Positions 1 through 10,784 of a DNA stretch of 64,000 bases are shown here, piece by piece. How positions within the stretch are numbered: position 1 is the first letter of the stretch; each line of letters begins with the position of its first letter. This DNA is from Dugong dugon. Its lineage: Eukaryota > Chordata > Mammalia > Sirenia > Dugongidae. The position numbers and the translations under genes are program-made. Below the pieces are notes generated by a model. That model did no database searches. It saw nothing but the letters and a program-made list of their open reading frames with translations, and was not told the DNA's origin. Location: positions 30,398,001 to 30,462,000 of the forward strand of contig CM057465.1 in assembly GCA_030035585.1 (NCBI GenBank), written 5' to 3'.

Positions 1-89
1 CAAGTCATAAGGTCCCTATCTTTTCAAATAGTGTGAATTTTTTTTTTTAGGCAGTGGAAATGGAACTTAGAAGTGTGCTCCTAGGAGTC

Positions 90-300
90 ATTTAAGATGT
101 CAGATCCACTGTGGTGTAGAAGATGCAATACGTATCAGTTACTTCAGCTTTCTGTGATGAGTTCCTCATCTGTAAAACTGGAGTAATGATGCCTTGCATT
201 AACCCATTGCATGGATTGAGTAATAGAATAACATATGGAACACACAAGAGAGTGTCTAAGGAAACATCGAAATCATTATTAGTAGATGTTATTATATCAA
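90..300 (+). repeat. MIR SINE, degraded
   Basis: The core reads like an ancient MIR in sense orientation: a TTCCTCATCTGTAAAACTGG block near 165 is the diagnostic part, followed by an imperfect ATAATGATGCC stretch. It is heavily diverged and its edges are guesses. An overlapping 63-codon ORF is not a gene. Confidence 0.5.
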
Positions 301-420
301 TAACATCAAAATAATGAATACATAAAGAAAATTCAAAGAAGTTTAGGGGAAAAGTGATGTATTAATAATTTAAGAATTCTATCTCACTTTAAAGAGAGGT
401 GGCGAATTAACTACTTATTT

Positions 421-576
421 AAAAAACCCAAACCCATTGCTGTGAAGTCAATTAAGACTCAGAGTGACTCTATAGAACAGAGTACAACTGCCCCATAAAG
501 TTTCCAAGGAGCAGCTGGAACTGCTGACCTTTTGGTTAGCAGCTTGAGCTCTTAACCACTGTGCCACCAGGGCTCC
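421..576 (-). repeat. AfroSINE, minus strand
   Basis: The plus strand reads the SINE backwards, from the tail (AACCCATTGCTGTGAAGTC) through GTTTCCAAGGAGCAGCTGG to the head GCCACCAGGGCTCC at 563-576. The tRNA-like B-box region lies near 520-545. It is a standard-length short-form copy. No convincing TSD was found. Confidence 0.9.
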
Positions 577-1048
577 AAGTATTTATATATCACATTAATT
601 AGACTGAAATAATCTGGGTCATATAAAAGAGCTAGAGGTCACTGAGACAGAATAAAGATCAATTAACTAAAATGACATCTTAACTAAACAGGAATGTAAT
701 AATTGTAGCCCAGAATAACAGAATAAATAAAGCTTTATCCAGTGTTTGAGCCTTGAATTATAATGACATAAAATTACTTTAAATGCATAATGGTAGATAA
801 TTCACTAGAAAAAAAAATGGAAATTATTAAAAACCCAATAAAATGGTTTGAAATAAAATGCAAACTCTGAAAACCAGAGTCTTTTCTTGAACATTGTATG
901 CAGAATATCCCCACCTCAGAGTCATTCTTTCCATACTCTTCTCTATTTTCTTCCTGCCATTACTACTTTATAAGAGTATGATGTTTACTCAAAATTTAAT
1001 TCTTTTATCTATCCTCCAAAATTATTGCCTGAGTAATCATAAGTATAA
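577..1048. other. AT-rich sequence without recognised feature
   Basis: No coding, RNA or repeat signature was recognised here. Poly-A runs near 810 are short and not part of an identifiable element. Confidence 0.4.
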
Positions 1049-1254
1049 GGAGCCCTGGTGGTGCAATGATTAAACTCTCGGCTACAAACCAAAAGGTTGG
1101 CGGTTTGAATCCACCAGCCACTCCTCAGGAGAAAGATGAGGCAGTATACTTCTTTAAATATTACAGGCTTGGAAACCCTATGAGGAAGTTCTACTCTGTC
1201 CTATAGGGTCGCTATGAATTGGAATTGGCTCCACGGCAACGGATTGCTTTAACC
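1049..1254 (+). repeat. AfroSINE, long form
   Basis: Head GGAGCCCTGGTGG at 1049, B-box-like GGTTTGAATCC near 1101, then the insertion typical of the long form (GAAAGATGAGGCAGTATAC), then CTTGGAAACCCTATG and the tail GGGTCGCTATGA...GGCAACGG. The copy is moderately diverged (GAATTGGAATTGG in the tail). Confidence 0.9.
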
Positions 1255-1600
1255 GTAAGTATATGCTGACATTTACTTGGGAAGAGGTTGGCAGGGAAAC
1301 AGGGCAGGGGATGGGGAAGCAAATTTAGGGAAAAGTAAAGGACTTTGGACCTGGACATGTTAAGTTTGAAACACGTATTACATAGCTAATTAGAATCAAG
1401 AATGAGAAAAAAAAAATTGATAGAGTAGATAAAATTACTGAAATGTAGTTTTATTTGGAATCAAACAGCTTTCTAATATCGTTTTTTTAATTCTAATGTG
1501 CAAATTAATAAAGTCACCTTACATTGTAATAGAGTCCACGTATAATACTTAGCACAGAATCTGACTGAAAGACTAATCAATAGTGATTAACAACAATATA

Positions 1601-1820
1601 CCGTATTTTTACACAAATAATGCGTGTCTTCTATGTTTGTTTGCCAATCATTCCCTCTCACGTGAGGCATTTTCATAAGTGCCTCTACACCAATTTTTTT
1701 TTTTTTTACATGTTGCTGTAAAAAAAAAAAAGCATAGAGCTCTCAGGAAAATACCTTGTGGAAGGAAGTAGTGGTTGACAAACAAATGTAGAAGACATGG
1801 GCATTTTCATAAAAATATGG
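1601..1820. mobile_element. Palindromic TA-flanked MITE-like element, copy 1
   Basis: The left end (CCGTATTTTTACACAAATAA) and the right end (AAAAATATGG, read in reverse) are inverted repeats, and both are bordered by TA at 1599-1600 and 1821-1822. The inner arms also pair: TTGTTTGCCAATC near 1640 with GGTTGACAAACAAA near 1775. A poly-T and a poly-A run sit near the turn. TA duplication with long inverted repeats fits a non-autonomous Tc1/mariner or pogo-type element. There is no coding capacity. A second copy lies at 35029-35210. I do not recognise the family. Confidence 0.65.
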
Positions 1821-2040
1821 TAATACCATTACCATTATATGCATCTATATATGAATAAGAAGAAAAAAAGCAGATGACAACATAAACAATGCAAACTCTT
1901 AGACTAGTGTTGGAAAGAATTTTTAAGTTAGTTTTGTCATGTAGTTCTTAAAATTCACATTAAAGAAAAAACAGTTTGTTGCATCAAATTTTTGAGAGCA
2001 ATGACCTAACCCAGTGTTCAACAGATGCTTTTCGAATTAA

Positions 2041-2069
2041 CACACACACACAAACACACACCACACAGA
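2041..2069. repeat. (CA)n microsatellite
   Basis: Imperfect CA dinucleotide repeat, interrupted by AAACACACACC. Confidence 0.9.
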
Positions 2070-2702
2070 CACCTTTTATCTGTCTGTATACAAAGTATAA
2101 GACTTTCTTAATCAGATGTTTTGAGAAACTCAATTTCTAACCCCAAAAAGTAGAATTGAGCTTGTCTTGAGTAATAACATGTCAGGGAAGCTGCTGTAAT
2201 GGCATCAAGAGTGGACGCAAGAGAGTATCTCCAAGAGACTTGTCACCTCATGGAAAACTGAATGTGAAATAACATGCATTGAAAATAATTTGTGTGACAT
2301 GAGAGCCAAAGGAAATTTCTTTAGCCAGCTGGTTTTACCAGCTTCTAATGCTACCTGTAGAAATAAATTCAATAAAATGATTTGGTGCATTAATATCTTT
2401 GTGAGTGTCAGACCTTTTGCAAAATTCATATGGAATACAGTAGGAATAAAAATCTGATAAATTTACTAAGTAAATTTATTTAAAAAATAATTCCAACAAA
2501 AGTAGGTGCAAATTTTGTTGTGATTTTAAACTCACAATCTAGAGAGTGGTGTTATCACCAATGTAACATATCAGGAAGAAAAGTTTTGTTTTAAAAAGCC
2601 ATTAAGTGGTAGATAGTGAAGCTGGTTTAATTCCAAAGCAAAGAATCCTTTCCTAACACTAGGCTGACACCCAAGTATAGAAAAAAGAGACAAGCAGAAA
2701 AA

Positions 2703-2760
2703 TTACATATATGTGTACATATATGTATATATATACATACACATATATGTATATATATAA
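2703..2760. repeat. (TA)(TG) microsatellite
   Basis: Alternating TATATG and TACATA units with local dyad symmetry. Simple sequence only. Confidence 0.85.
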
Positions 2761-2973
2761 TGTTTAATAACTGCAGGGAGGTGTTTCTGCAGGCAAAAAT
2801 AAAACAATTTTAAAAATGAATGAAATAACTCATAGCATATTCAAAATATGCCTTTGACCCTTATGAACTAGCATACAAAATATCTGTTTCATAAAAGATG
2901 CAAAAAATGTTTTTTGTGTTGTTTTTAATCCACGTTAAATATTATTGGTTTCAAGTGCCTTATTTCTAAATAA

Positions 2974-3129
2974 GAGCCCTAGTGGCTCAGTGATTAAGAA
3001 CTACAGCTGCTAACCAAAAGATTGGCAGTTTGAATCCACCAGCCGCTCCTTGGAAACCCTATGGGGCAGTTCTACTCTGTCTTATGAGTAGGAATCAACT
3101 CAAAGGCAATGGGTTTGCCTTTTATTTAT
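2974..3129 (+). repeat. AfroSINE with perfect 14-bp TSD
   Basis: Head GAGCCCTAGTGG at 2974, short form, tail ending GGGTTTGCC plus TTTATT repeats. It is flanked by a perfect 14-bp duplication TTATTTCTAAATAA at 2960-2973 and 3130-3143, which proves target-primed insertion and fixes both ends. Confidence 0.95.
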
Positions 3130-3318
3130 TTATTTCTAAATAACATTGTTTAGTGCAAACACTTAACTTCTTAGTTTTGGATACTATCCTTTGGCAACCT
3201 ACCATGAAAAATGAAACTTTCTTAACTCCCCTGCACATACAATGCACATAAAGATAGAACTATTTCTTATTAATCCTTATAGTCAGATTTGCGCAGACCA
3301 ATCTTCAGCATAGTAGAC

Positions 3319-3835
3319 TGTGATGGTTACGATAGTGTGTCAGCTTGACTGGGCCATGATTCTCAGTGTTTTAGCAGTATATAGTGTTGTGATCACTTCC
3401 CTGTTGAAATTTGATATGCAATCACCCCCATGATGGGATCTGCTTTGAGTAGCCAATCAGTTGAAGGAGAGTTTCCTTGGGCATGTGGCCTGCATCAAGT
3501 GTGGGCAGACATTCAGGCAGGGCTCAGGGGGCTTTTGCTAGTTCTGGATCATGCAGCTGGCTCCTGCTTGTCTGACTTCTGGTTCTTAGGACTTGAGATA
3601 GCAAGTTACCTGTGGTCTTTCCTGCCAATCTTGGGATTCATGGATCTTTACAGCATGTGAACAACAGCCCTGCTCTTCAGCCTACCAATCTTGGATTCAC
3701 TAGCCCCTGCAGCTACATGAATCAGGAGAACACTCTTTCCAGAACCATGGACTTGGGACGTTACAGCCTCTATAACTACATGACCGTTTCCTTGATATGA
3801 ATCTCTCTCTCTGTATATATATATCTATATATCTA

Positions 3836-3883
<48 letters not shown>

Positions 3884-3926
3884 TGCTTTACTGGTTTTGC
3901 TTCTCTAAGGAACCCAGCCTAAGACC
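3319..3926 (+). mobile_element. ERVL-type LTR, MLT2-like, solo
   Basis: Starts TGTGATGGTTACGATAGTG and continues GTCAGCTTGACTGGGCCATG, which I recognise as the 5' part of the MLT2 group of ERVL LTRs. CCAATCAGTTGAAGG lies near 3455, and the 3' end TTCTCTAAGGAACCCAGCC is near 3900-3920. The usual short TATA run near the LTR end has expanded into a microsatellite (3801-3880). No internal retroviral sequence is attached. The ORFs at 3430-3800 are chance. Confidence 0.75.
3801..3880. repeat. (TC)n-(TA)n-(TG)n-(TA)n microsatellite
   Basis: Compound dinucleotide repeat inside the LTR, ending in about 30 bases of pure TA. Confidence 0.95.
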
Positions 3927-4015
3927 ATGGGTGACCTTGCTGGTATTTGAGTACTGGTGGCATAGCTTCCAGCATCACAGCAATACAAAAGACCCCACGA
4001 TACAACAAACTGACA
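3927..4015 (-). mobile_element. RTE 5'UTR fragment, inverted
   Basis: GGCATAGCTTCCAGCATCAC matches the plus-strand sequence at about 13900 (GTAGCATAGCTTCCAGCATC), which is the antisense of the full-length RTE's 5'UTR. It is therefore RTE 5' leader in minus orientation, directly abutting a plus-strand RTE fragment. This is the geometry of a 5' inversion. Confidence 0.6.
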
Positions 4016-4365
4016 AACTGAAAGTTGCTCTTAAACTTAGAGTAGCTAAAGCAAAAGGAAGAAATGATGAAGTCAAAGAGCTGAACAGATTTCAAAGGGC
4101 AGCTCTAGATGACAAAGTAAACTATTATAATGAAATGTGCAAAGAACTGGAGACAGAAAACCAAAAGGGAAAATATGCTTGACGTTTCTCAAGCTGAAAG
4201 AACTGGGGGGAAAAAAAAATTCTAGCCTCGAGTTTCAATAGTGAAGGGTTCTACAGGGAAGATACTAAACCACACAGGAAGCATCAAAAGAAGATGAAAG
4301 GAATACACAGAGTCACCATACCAAAAAGAACTGGTCGACATTCAACCATTTCAGGAGGTAGCATA
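4016..4365 (+). mobile_element. RTE ORF fragment (region before the RT domain)
   Basis: Encodes LKVALKLRVAKAKGRNDEV and FQRAALDDKVNYYNEMCKEL, the charged stretch between the endonuclease and reverse transcriptase domains of RTE/BovB-like elements. It then continues without an open frame to GAGGTAGCATATA. The 3' side is missing, which is odd for a LINE. About 140 bp here is repeated at 4656-4790 by the next RTE copy. Confidence 0.8.
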
Positions 4366-4644
4366 TATATATAGAGAGAGAGAGAATGAAATTTGTTGTA
4401 CTTAATTGGCCCATATTATCCAAAATCTGTAGAGAAATCCAGCAGGCTAGAAACTGCAGTTATGAGGCAGAATTTCTTCTTTCCAAGAATTCTCAGTTTT
4501 GCTTTTGAGCTCTTTAACTGATTGAATGAGGCCCATCAACCTTATGGAGGTTAATCTCTTTTACTTAAAGTTAACTGATTATAGTTGTTAACCAAATATT
4601 TTCACAGCAACACCTAGATTATTGTTTGCGTAAATAATTAAGTA
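4366..4644 (-). mobile_element. ERVL/MLT2-like LTR fragment, minus
   Basis: On the minus strand it reads through CCTCCATAAGG, GGGCCTCATTCAATCAGTT and CTACAGATTTTGG to CTCTCTCTATATATATA, matching the order of blocks in this LTR group. The terminal block after the TA run is absent. It is sandwiched between two RTE pieces and inverted relative to the LTR at 3319. Confidence 0.6.
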
Positions 4645-4655
4645 ACATAGTCTAG

Positions 4656-6310
4656 AAAAATTCAAGCCTCGAGTTGCAATGAGCAAAATACTGAATGACA
4701 AAGGAAGCATCAAAAGAAGATGGAAGGAAAACCCAGTCATTGTATCAAAAAGAATTGATCAATGTTCAATCATTTAGGGAGGTAGCATATGATCAAGAAC
4801 CAATGGCACTGAAGGAAGAAGTCCAAGCTGCACTGAAGACATTGGTGAAAAACAAGGCTCCAGGAACTGACAGAATCCCAATTGAGATGTTTCAACAAAC
4901 GAATGCAGTTTTGTCTATGCCAAGAAATTTGGAAGACAGATATCTGGCCAACCAACTGGAAGGGATCCATATTTATGCCTATTCCGAAGAAAGATGATCC
5001 AACTGACTGTGGAAATTATCAAACAATATTAATATCACATGCATGTAAAATTTTGCTGAAGATCATTAAAAAGTGGTTGCAGCAGTATATTGACAGGGAA
5101 CTGCCAGGAATTCAAGCAGGATTCAGAAGAGGATGTGGAACAAGGGATGTCCTTGCTGATGTCGGATGGATCTTGGCTGAAAGCAGAGAATACCAGAAAG
5201 ATGTTTACCTGTGTTTTATTGACTAGGCAAAGACATTCCACTGTGTGGTTCATAACAAATTATGGATAACATTGCAAAGAATGGGAATTCCAGAACACTT
5301 CATTGTGCTCATGAGGAACCTCTTAGACCTCTTAGACCAAGAGGCAGTCATTCAAACAGAACAAGAGGATACTTCATGGTTTAAAGTCAGGAAAGTTGTC
5401 CTTCAGGGTTGTGTCCTATCATCATACTTATGCAATCTGTATGCTGAGCAAATAATCCAAGAAACTGGACTATATGAAGAAGAATCGGGCATCAGGATTG
5501 GAGGAAGACTCGTTAACAACCTGTGTTATACAGATGACACGACCTTTCTTGCTGAAAGTGAAGAGGACATGAAGCACATACTGATGAAGATCAAAAACAG
5601 CAGCCTTCAGTAGGGAGCACTCCTCAACATATAGAAAACAAAAATCCTCACCACTGGACCAATAAGCAACATCGTGATAAACAGAGAAAAGATTGAAGTT
5701 GTCAAGGATTTCATTTTACTTTGATCCACAATCAACGCCCATGGAAGCAGTGGTGAAGAAATCAAGCAATGCATTGTATTGGACAAATTTGCTGCAAAAG
5801 ACTTCTTTAAAGTGCTAAGAAGGAAAAATATCACTTTAAAGACTAGGGTGCACCTGACCCAAGCCATGGTGTTTTCAATCACCTCATATGCATGCAAAAG
5901 CTAGGCCATGAATAAGGAAGGCCAAAGAAGAATCGACGCCTTTGAATTATGGTGTTGGTGAAGAATACTGAATATACCATGGACTGCCAAAAGAATGAAC
6001 AAATCTATATTGGAAGAAGTACAGCCAGAATGCTCCTTAGAAATGAGGATGGCGAGACTTCATCTCACATACTTTGAACATGTTACCAGGAAGAATCAGT
6101 CCCTGGAGAAGAACATCATGCTTGGTAAAGTAGAGTGTCAGCGAAAAAGAGGAAGAACCTCAACAAGATGGATTGACACAGTGGCGGCAACAATGGGCTC
6201 AAGCATAACAAAAATCAAGGAGATAGCGTAGGACCAGGCAGTGTTTCATTCTGTTGTACATAGGTTTGTTATAAGTCGCAAGCGATTTGAAGGCACCTAA
6301 CAACAACAAC
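4656..6310 (+). mobile_element. 5'-truncated RTE LINE
   Basis: Starts AAAAATTCAAGCCTCGAG within the pre-RT region and runs to the RTE 3' end GGCACCTAACAACAACAAC. It is flanked by 9-bp duplications with one mismatch (ATAGTCTAG at 4647-4655, ATAATCTAG at 6311-6319). The sequence is collinear with the other RTE copies here. It is a dead copy, broken into several frames. Confidence 0.92.
4695..6231 (+). pseudogene. RTE reverse transcriptase remnant
   Basis: Frames in order carry the RT pieces. QAALKTLVKNKAPGTDRIPI (from 4827) is the conserved KNKAPG segment. LPGIQAGFRRGCGTRDVLAD is near 5100-5160. WFKVRKVVLQGCVLSSYLCN is at about 5380-5440, where most copies have RQGC. GRLVNNLCYTDDTT is near 5500-5545. 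The catalytic YADD box is YTDD here (5527-5538). A stop codon interrupts IDYAKAF (CFID then TAG at 5224), and at least two frameshifts are needed to read the domain. The C-terminal tail (LTYFEHVTRKNQSLEKNIML) is still legible. No function is possible. Confidence 0.9.
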
Positions 6311-6952
6311 ATAATCTAGCCAGGTTTTCTTTACCTCCTCTGTCAGGTTTTAAAAGTGATTCTAGTTCTAATAATATGTAGATTAGTCATTCATATTTTT
6401 CTGGTACTATTTTTTTCATTAGTTTTTATACTGTTGTTTGTCCATCTGGAATTTATTTTGTTATAAGGTGTGTAATAATATAAACTTATATCTTTAAAAA
6501 TTATTATCTTGTTATCATTTATTGAATAATCCATCATCTCTCTACAAATTAAAAATGCTAGCTTTATTATATGCCTTATATTTGTATTAATTGGACTTCT
6601 GTTCTGTTTATTCATCTATCTGGCTACTTTCGTAGCAGCACTGTGCTAGTTGAAGAGTTTGAGGTTTATAATATGATTTACTAGCTAATTGTATTAGGTT
6701 TTCTTTATTGTCTTTGTATTCTAAATTTTTGCTGCTATTCTTATAAGGGCCTTGCTTTTTTATTTTTTCAAATTTAGAAATAAATCACCATTGTAAAATT
6801 TTTGAAATTTCTTTAAATATTTGATCAGTTTGAGGAGAAATTATATATTTAAATATTAATTCTTCCATCAGCAATTATGGTACATCACTTAATATGTTTG
6901 TCTTACCCTTTGTGTTCTAATAAAATTATGTGGTTCTTATTATACATATATA

Positions 6953-7097
6953 TGGAAGCCTGGTGCTGCAGTGGTTAAGAGCTAACCAAAAGGTTTGCAG
7001 TTTGAATGCAGCAGCCCCTCCTGGAAACTCTATGGGGCAGTTCTACTCTGTCCTATAGGGTTGCTATGAGTAGGAATTGACTCTCTGGCAACAGGTT
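6953..7097 (+). repeat. AfroSINE inside old L1M
   Basis: Head TGGAAGCCTGGTGCTGCAG, middle GGAAACTCTATGGGGCAGTT, tail GAATTGACTCTCTGGCAACA. Short form, missing a few bases around the A box. AT-rich flanks give only an ambiguous TSD. Confidence 0.9.
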
Positions 7098-7218
7098 AAT
7101 TATATATGTTCTAGATACGACTTGTTTGGTTTCTTTATAGATATTCTACTCTTTTTTTAATTCTCATTTTGAATGTAAGCATTTCTTTCTATTCATTTTC
7201 TCTTATAGCTGGTTACAG

Positions 7219-7947
7219 TGTAATGAATTACTTAATATGGCTTTTCTTGCCATAGTCTTATAACTTCCACCCAAGTGATTGGGCGGGACTGTGTGATAGG
7301 GTAATTGTGGTCCATCAAAGAGATTGGTCAGTTTTGCTGTCCTTCTGGGTTTGAAATGAGCCACCCAAAGGCAAGAAAAGAGAGGACCCCACCACCGGAA
7401 CAGCCAGAAGCTGTGAGCACGTCCTTTGGACCTGGGATCCCTGTGCTGAGAAGCTCCTGGAACCAGGAGACAGAGAGAGCAAGCAAGCTCTAACCCTGAA
7501 GACAGTGAGAAGCAGTAGCAGGAGAGACCTGGCAGCAGGAGACGCTGTGGTGGGCTTCTTGGCCCATGGAGCGAGAAAGCAGAGTGTCTTTGGGCAGAGG
7601 CCTAGGGCCAGGGAGAGTCTTGACTGTGAGCATGGCTGGAAAGAGGCTGTCCTGATGGAAGAACTGTATCCTTTGTGTTCCGGAGCCTGAATTGTAACTG
7701 TTACTTCCCTAATAAACCCCATAATCGTGAGTATTTTCTCTGAGTTCTGTGTGGCCATTGCAATGAATTTCTGAACCCAGCAGAGAAGTAGAGTGTTGTG
7801 TGAGGCACAGTTGGTGTCAGAATTGGTAAAGATGGCTGAGAGGGGAGGGATGTCTGACCTCTGCCTCCTAGGAATCAACCTTGGGCTGTTGATCTTGAAT
7901 GTCCTTCCCCCTTGTGAAGTTAGAGGAGATCAGATACCGCCCCCACA
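7219..7947 (+). mobile_element. ERV-type LTR, copy A
   Basis: Begins TGTAATGAATTACTTAATAT and carries a polyadenylation block CCTAATAAACCCCATAATCG near 7709 followed by a U5-like TTTCTCTGAGTTCTGTGTGG. The GC-rich middle (7360-7660) and AATAAA position fit an LTR of about 730 bp. It aligns along its length with copy B at 20752-21523. No internal viral genes and no clean TSD were found, so ends are approximate. The 187-codon minus-strand ORF across it is a chance antisense frame. Confidence 0.65.
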
Positions 7948-8035
7948 CTGTTTTTACACTGGTACATGTCAAGCTAAGAGGTTCTATAAATTTGATTCGG
8001 TAACTAGCCACCCTATTAAAAATGTTAAATTAGGT
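7948..8035. other. Unassigned sequence after LTR copy A
   Basis: About 88 bp between the LTR end and the point where the L1M resumes. It could be ERV leader or a longer LTR end. Confidence 0.3.
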
Positions 8036-8419
8036 TTTAGTTAGTTATCTTGTCATTTGTAAATAATTATAGCTTTCCCTTCCTCCTTTCTAATGTTTGT
8101 TCCTTATTTATTTCTGATCTACTGCATTGGAAAGAACGTCAATAAGAAATATTTAGCATTATGAGTGTGAACATACATCCTTGTGTGATTGTTTTGGCTT
8201 ATAATATTCATTGATTTATTCTTTTCAGTCACAAATATTTTCAAGTGTATATTGTGCACTTGGGAAATGCCTTTGGATTTTACTATTACATGAGAACTTG
8301 GCCCTTTGGTTTATGTACTTTCACAAATTTTTCTATATGCATTTAAAACACATTTAAAAATGAGTTCATGAAACACCTAACATCTTATAATTTATGTACT
8401 ACCATCTGTTTACTCTAAA

Positions 8420-8745
8420 TATTATGAACGTGTTTTCATATATATCACTAATGCCATTTTTAATTATTGCAGAGCTAAGTCTATACCAAATTGTAGAACT
8501 GATTCCCATTGTTTTTTTTTAACATTTTGGTGTACCCAGTATTTGATATCTTGAAAAAATGTTGAAGAGTCTTTTACGCATATTTGGCAAATGTATCCAA
8601 TCATTGCCTTATAATAAATTAATAGAAATGAGGTGGCTGGAATAAAAAGTAAGTACATTTCAATTGTCAGTACATAGTGCCAAATTTCCCTTCAGGAAGG
8701 TTGTATCAATTTATAGACCCAATGGTACTATGAAGACTTGGTGAT
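8420..8745 (-). mobile_element. Ancient L1/HAL1 3' fragment, minus
   Basis: GTGCCAAATTTCCCTTCAGG followed by AAGGTTGTATCAATTTATAG matches the antisense of the L1 ORF2 C-terminal region, preceded by an AATGAGGTGGCTGGA block. Very diverged. Confidence 0.5.
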
Positions 8746-10335
8746 ACTTCCTGTTGAGAAGGTATTGACTAAATCTGAATTTACAATTGATGTGTTTTTA
8801 GGTAACATTTAATATTTCAATTAATCTTATACTGTAAATTATCTCAACATACTTATAGCGTATTGATATTCTAGACTCTGTGTACTTGGAAGGAAAATGA
8901 GCTTCATTATCAGGATAGAAGTGACAGATAGGTACCTAAAATAAACTTACAAATTTGCAAACCAACTCAAACTGAATCTGGGAGAATATGCCTAAAGAGT
9001 AGAACAGCCAGTGATTTCAAAGGAGTGACCCTGGCCTAAAGCCAGCTTTATTTTGCTTATTTCAAGAGCTAATTCCCAAGTTGATTAGGAATGCAATTTA
9101 TTTTACATATGAACATTATTTGGGAAAGAATTATTTTAGTTTTCAATATGATACTAAAATTATATCATTATAAGCAATGTAGGTATGATAAAATAAAGCT
9201 AACCATAATGAATTTGGATATGGTTAAAAAACCGTCATTAATTTTTCTAAAAGTGAGTAAGTCTTTCCAGATAATTTGAACATATTTCATTATTAGCCTT
9301 TCATTTCCCCTTTTTATGGTTTGGGTAGAGTGGAAAGGCAAGCTGAACTTTAATTATTTACAAGTTTACTGTTATGGATTTTAATATATCTCCAGACTAT
9401 TATGATTGTACACTACTTTTCAATCAAAAAGTGAAATCATTTTTACTGAACAAATCGTGGTCAAAATATGACAAGAAAATGCGATGCTTTCATAAATGAA
9501 CTGGAATAAATCATGTTTCAACGATGAACATGAAAAACAGCATCATCCTCTCCTTTTATTGGTAAAGTACAGCACTTATTCATGAGAAAAGTAATTACCT
9601 CAGTGACATTAAAGGCCCTTTTTAAATATTATTTCAAGTCTTTCTGTAGCTCTTTTCCAGCTGTGTTCCATTTGCAGTGTTTTATCTTTTCAAAGTACTG
9701 AAATGGAACTTACTTTAGATGACATGAAATGTACACTTTTTATATACTGTCTTTGAGAATTTTTCCTATACATATGCAAAGACATTGCTGTAGAGGTGTT
9801 AAAGGATCTCTGTTCAAACCAAATCCTAGATCAGCTTTCAATTAACTTTTCTTTGCTCTTTTTTCTCAGTAAGGCAATAGTATTTTCTGCCCTGCATATA
9901 TTTATAATAATTTCTCTAGACTGGATATTTTTAAAAATTATTTTATTACCAAAATTAAGCTTTCGTTCTTCTTTTTTTAATACCAGAGTTATCATTTCAA
10001 TTTGGCCATTATTCATACTCTGTTTGAAAACAAAAATCCTAAAAAAAAGGGGTCACTGTCCTTTCATAAATAGCCAGTTGATTTTCAGCTCCTCATTTTA
10101 GTGACTTCAAAGGCAGAAGGAAATTTAAGGTTTAGCATTGTGAAAATACTCTAAGCATTTCCATCAATGCATGGTTCTTCTCTGTCCAGTATCCATCACA
10201 CTGTCCCAGTGTTCCCCAAACTGGTACCCAGACAGTGCACCATACACTGACCAAACTAGACTCTGCTAGACCATGCATGCCTTGTTCATGCTCTGCCAAT
10301 GGTCTGCACTGGCCCTGCCTAATCACACTATGTCA
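8746..10335. other. AT-rich unique sequence
   Basis: No recognisable repeat, RNA or coding signal. The 9796-10101 ORF is AT-driven and lacks codon structure. 10190-10330 is locally less AT-rich but shows nothing identifiable. Confidence 0.4.
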
Positions 10336-10429
10336 GAATCCCTGAGTGGTATAAATGGTTAGCTGCTAACCTAACAGTTGGAAGTTTAAGTCCACCCAGA
10401 GGCACCTCAAAAGAAACGTCTGGCAATCT
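10336..10429 (+). repeat. AfroSINE (second subfamily), 5' part, split by RTE
   Basis: Head AGAATCCCTGAGTGG, B-box AGTTTAAGTCCACCCAGAGG, then GCACCTCAAAAG and GTCTGGCAATCT. The CCACCCAGAGGCACCTC block marks a subfamily different from the CCACCAGCCGCTCC copies. It is cut by the RTE at 10430, and a deleted tail resumes at 13971 (GAGTCAAAATCAACTGG). Confidence 0.85.
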
Positions 10430-10784
10430 CTTGTTTTTGCTGCTGTTAGGTGCCATCAAGTCGGTTCCTACTCATAGTGACTGTATGTACAACAGAACTA
10501 AACACTGCCCAGTCCTGTGCCATGCTCACAATCATTGCTAGATTTCAACCAATTGTTGTAGACACTGTGTCAATCCATCTCATTGAGGATCCTCCTCTTT
10601 TTTGCTGACCCTCTACTTTACCAAGCATGATGTCTTTTTCCAGGGACCGATGCCTCCTGATAACATGTCAAACATAGTTAAGACAAAGTCTCACCATCCT
10701 CCCTTCTAAGAAGCATCCTGGCTGTACTTCTTCCAAGGCAAATTTGTTTGTTCTTCTGGCAGTTCATGCTATATTCAATACTCT

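Larger units (their letters stand above)
6320..8260 (-). mobile_element. Old L1M, minus strand, in three blocks
   Basis: Three collinear blocks (6320-6952, 7098-7218, 8036-8260) read as antisense L1 ORF2. Markers are CCATCTGGAATTTATTTTG near 6443, TTATTGAATAATCCATCATC near 6520, and CATTTGTAAATAATTATAGC near 8053. They are split by an AfroSINE and by an ERV-type LTR. The copy is deeply diverged with no reading frame. Confidence 0.7.

Noticed and set aside
7315..7878. 187-codon minus-strand ORF as a gene
   Set aside because: It is the antisense of an ERV-type LTR, the frame is not conserved in copy B, and no domain or start context supports it.
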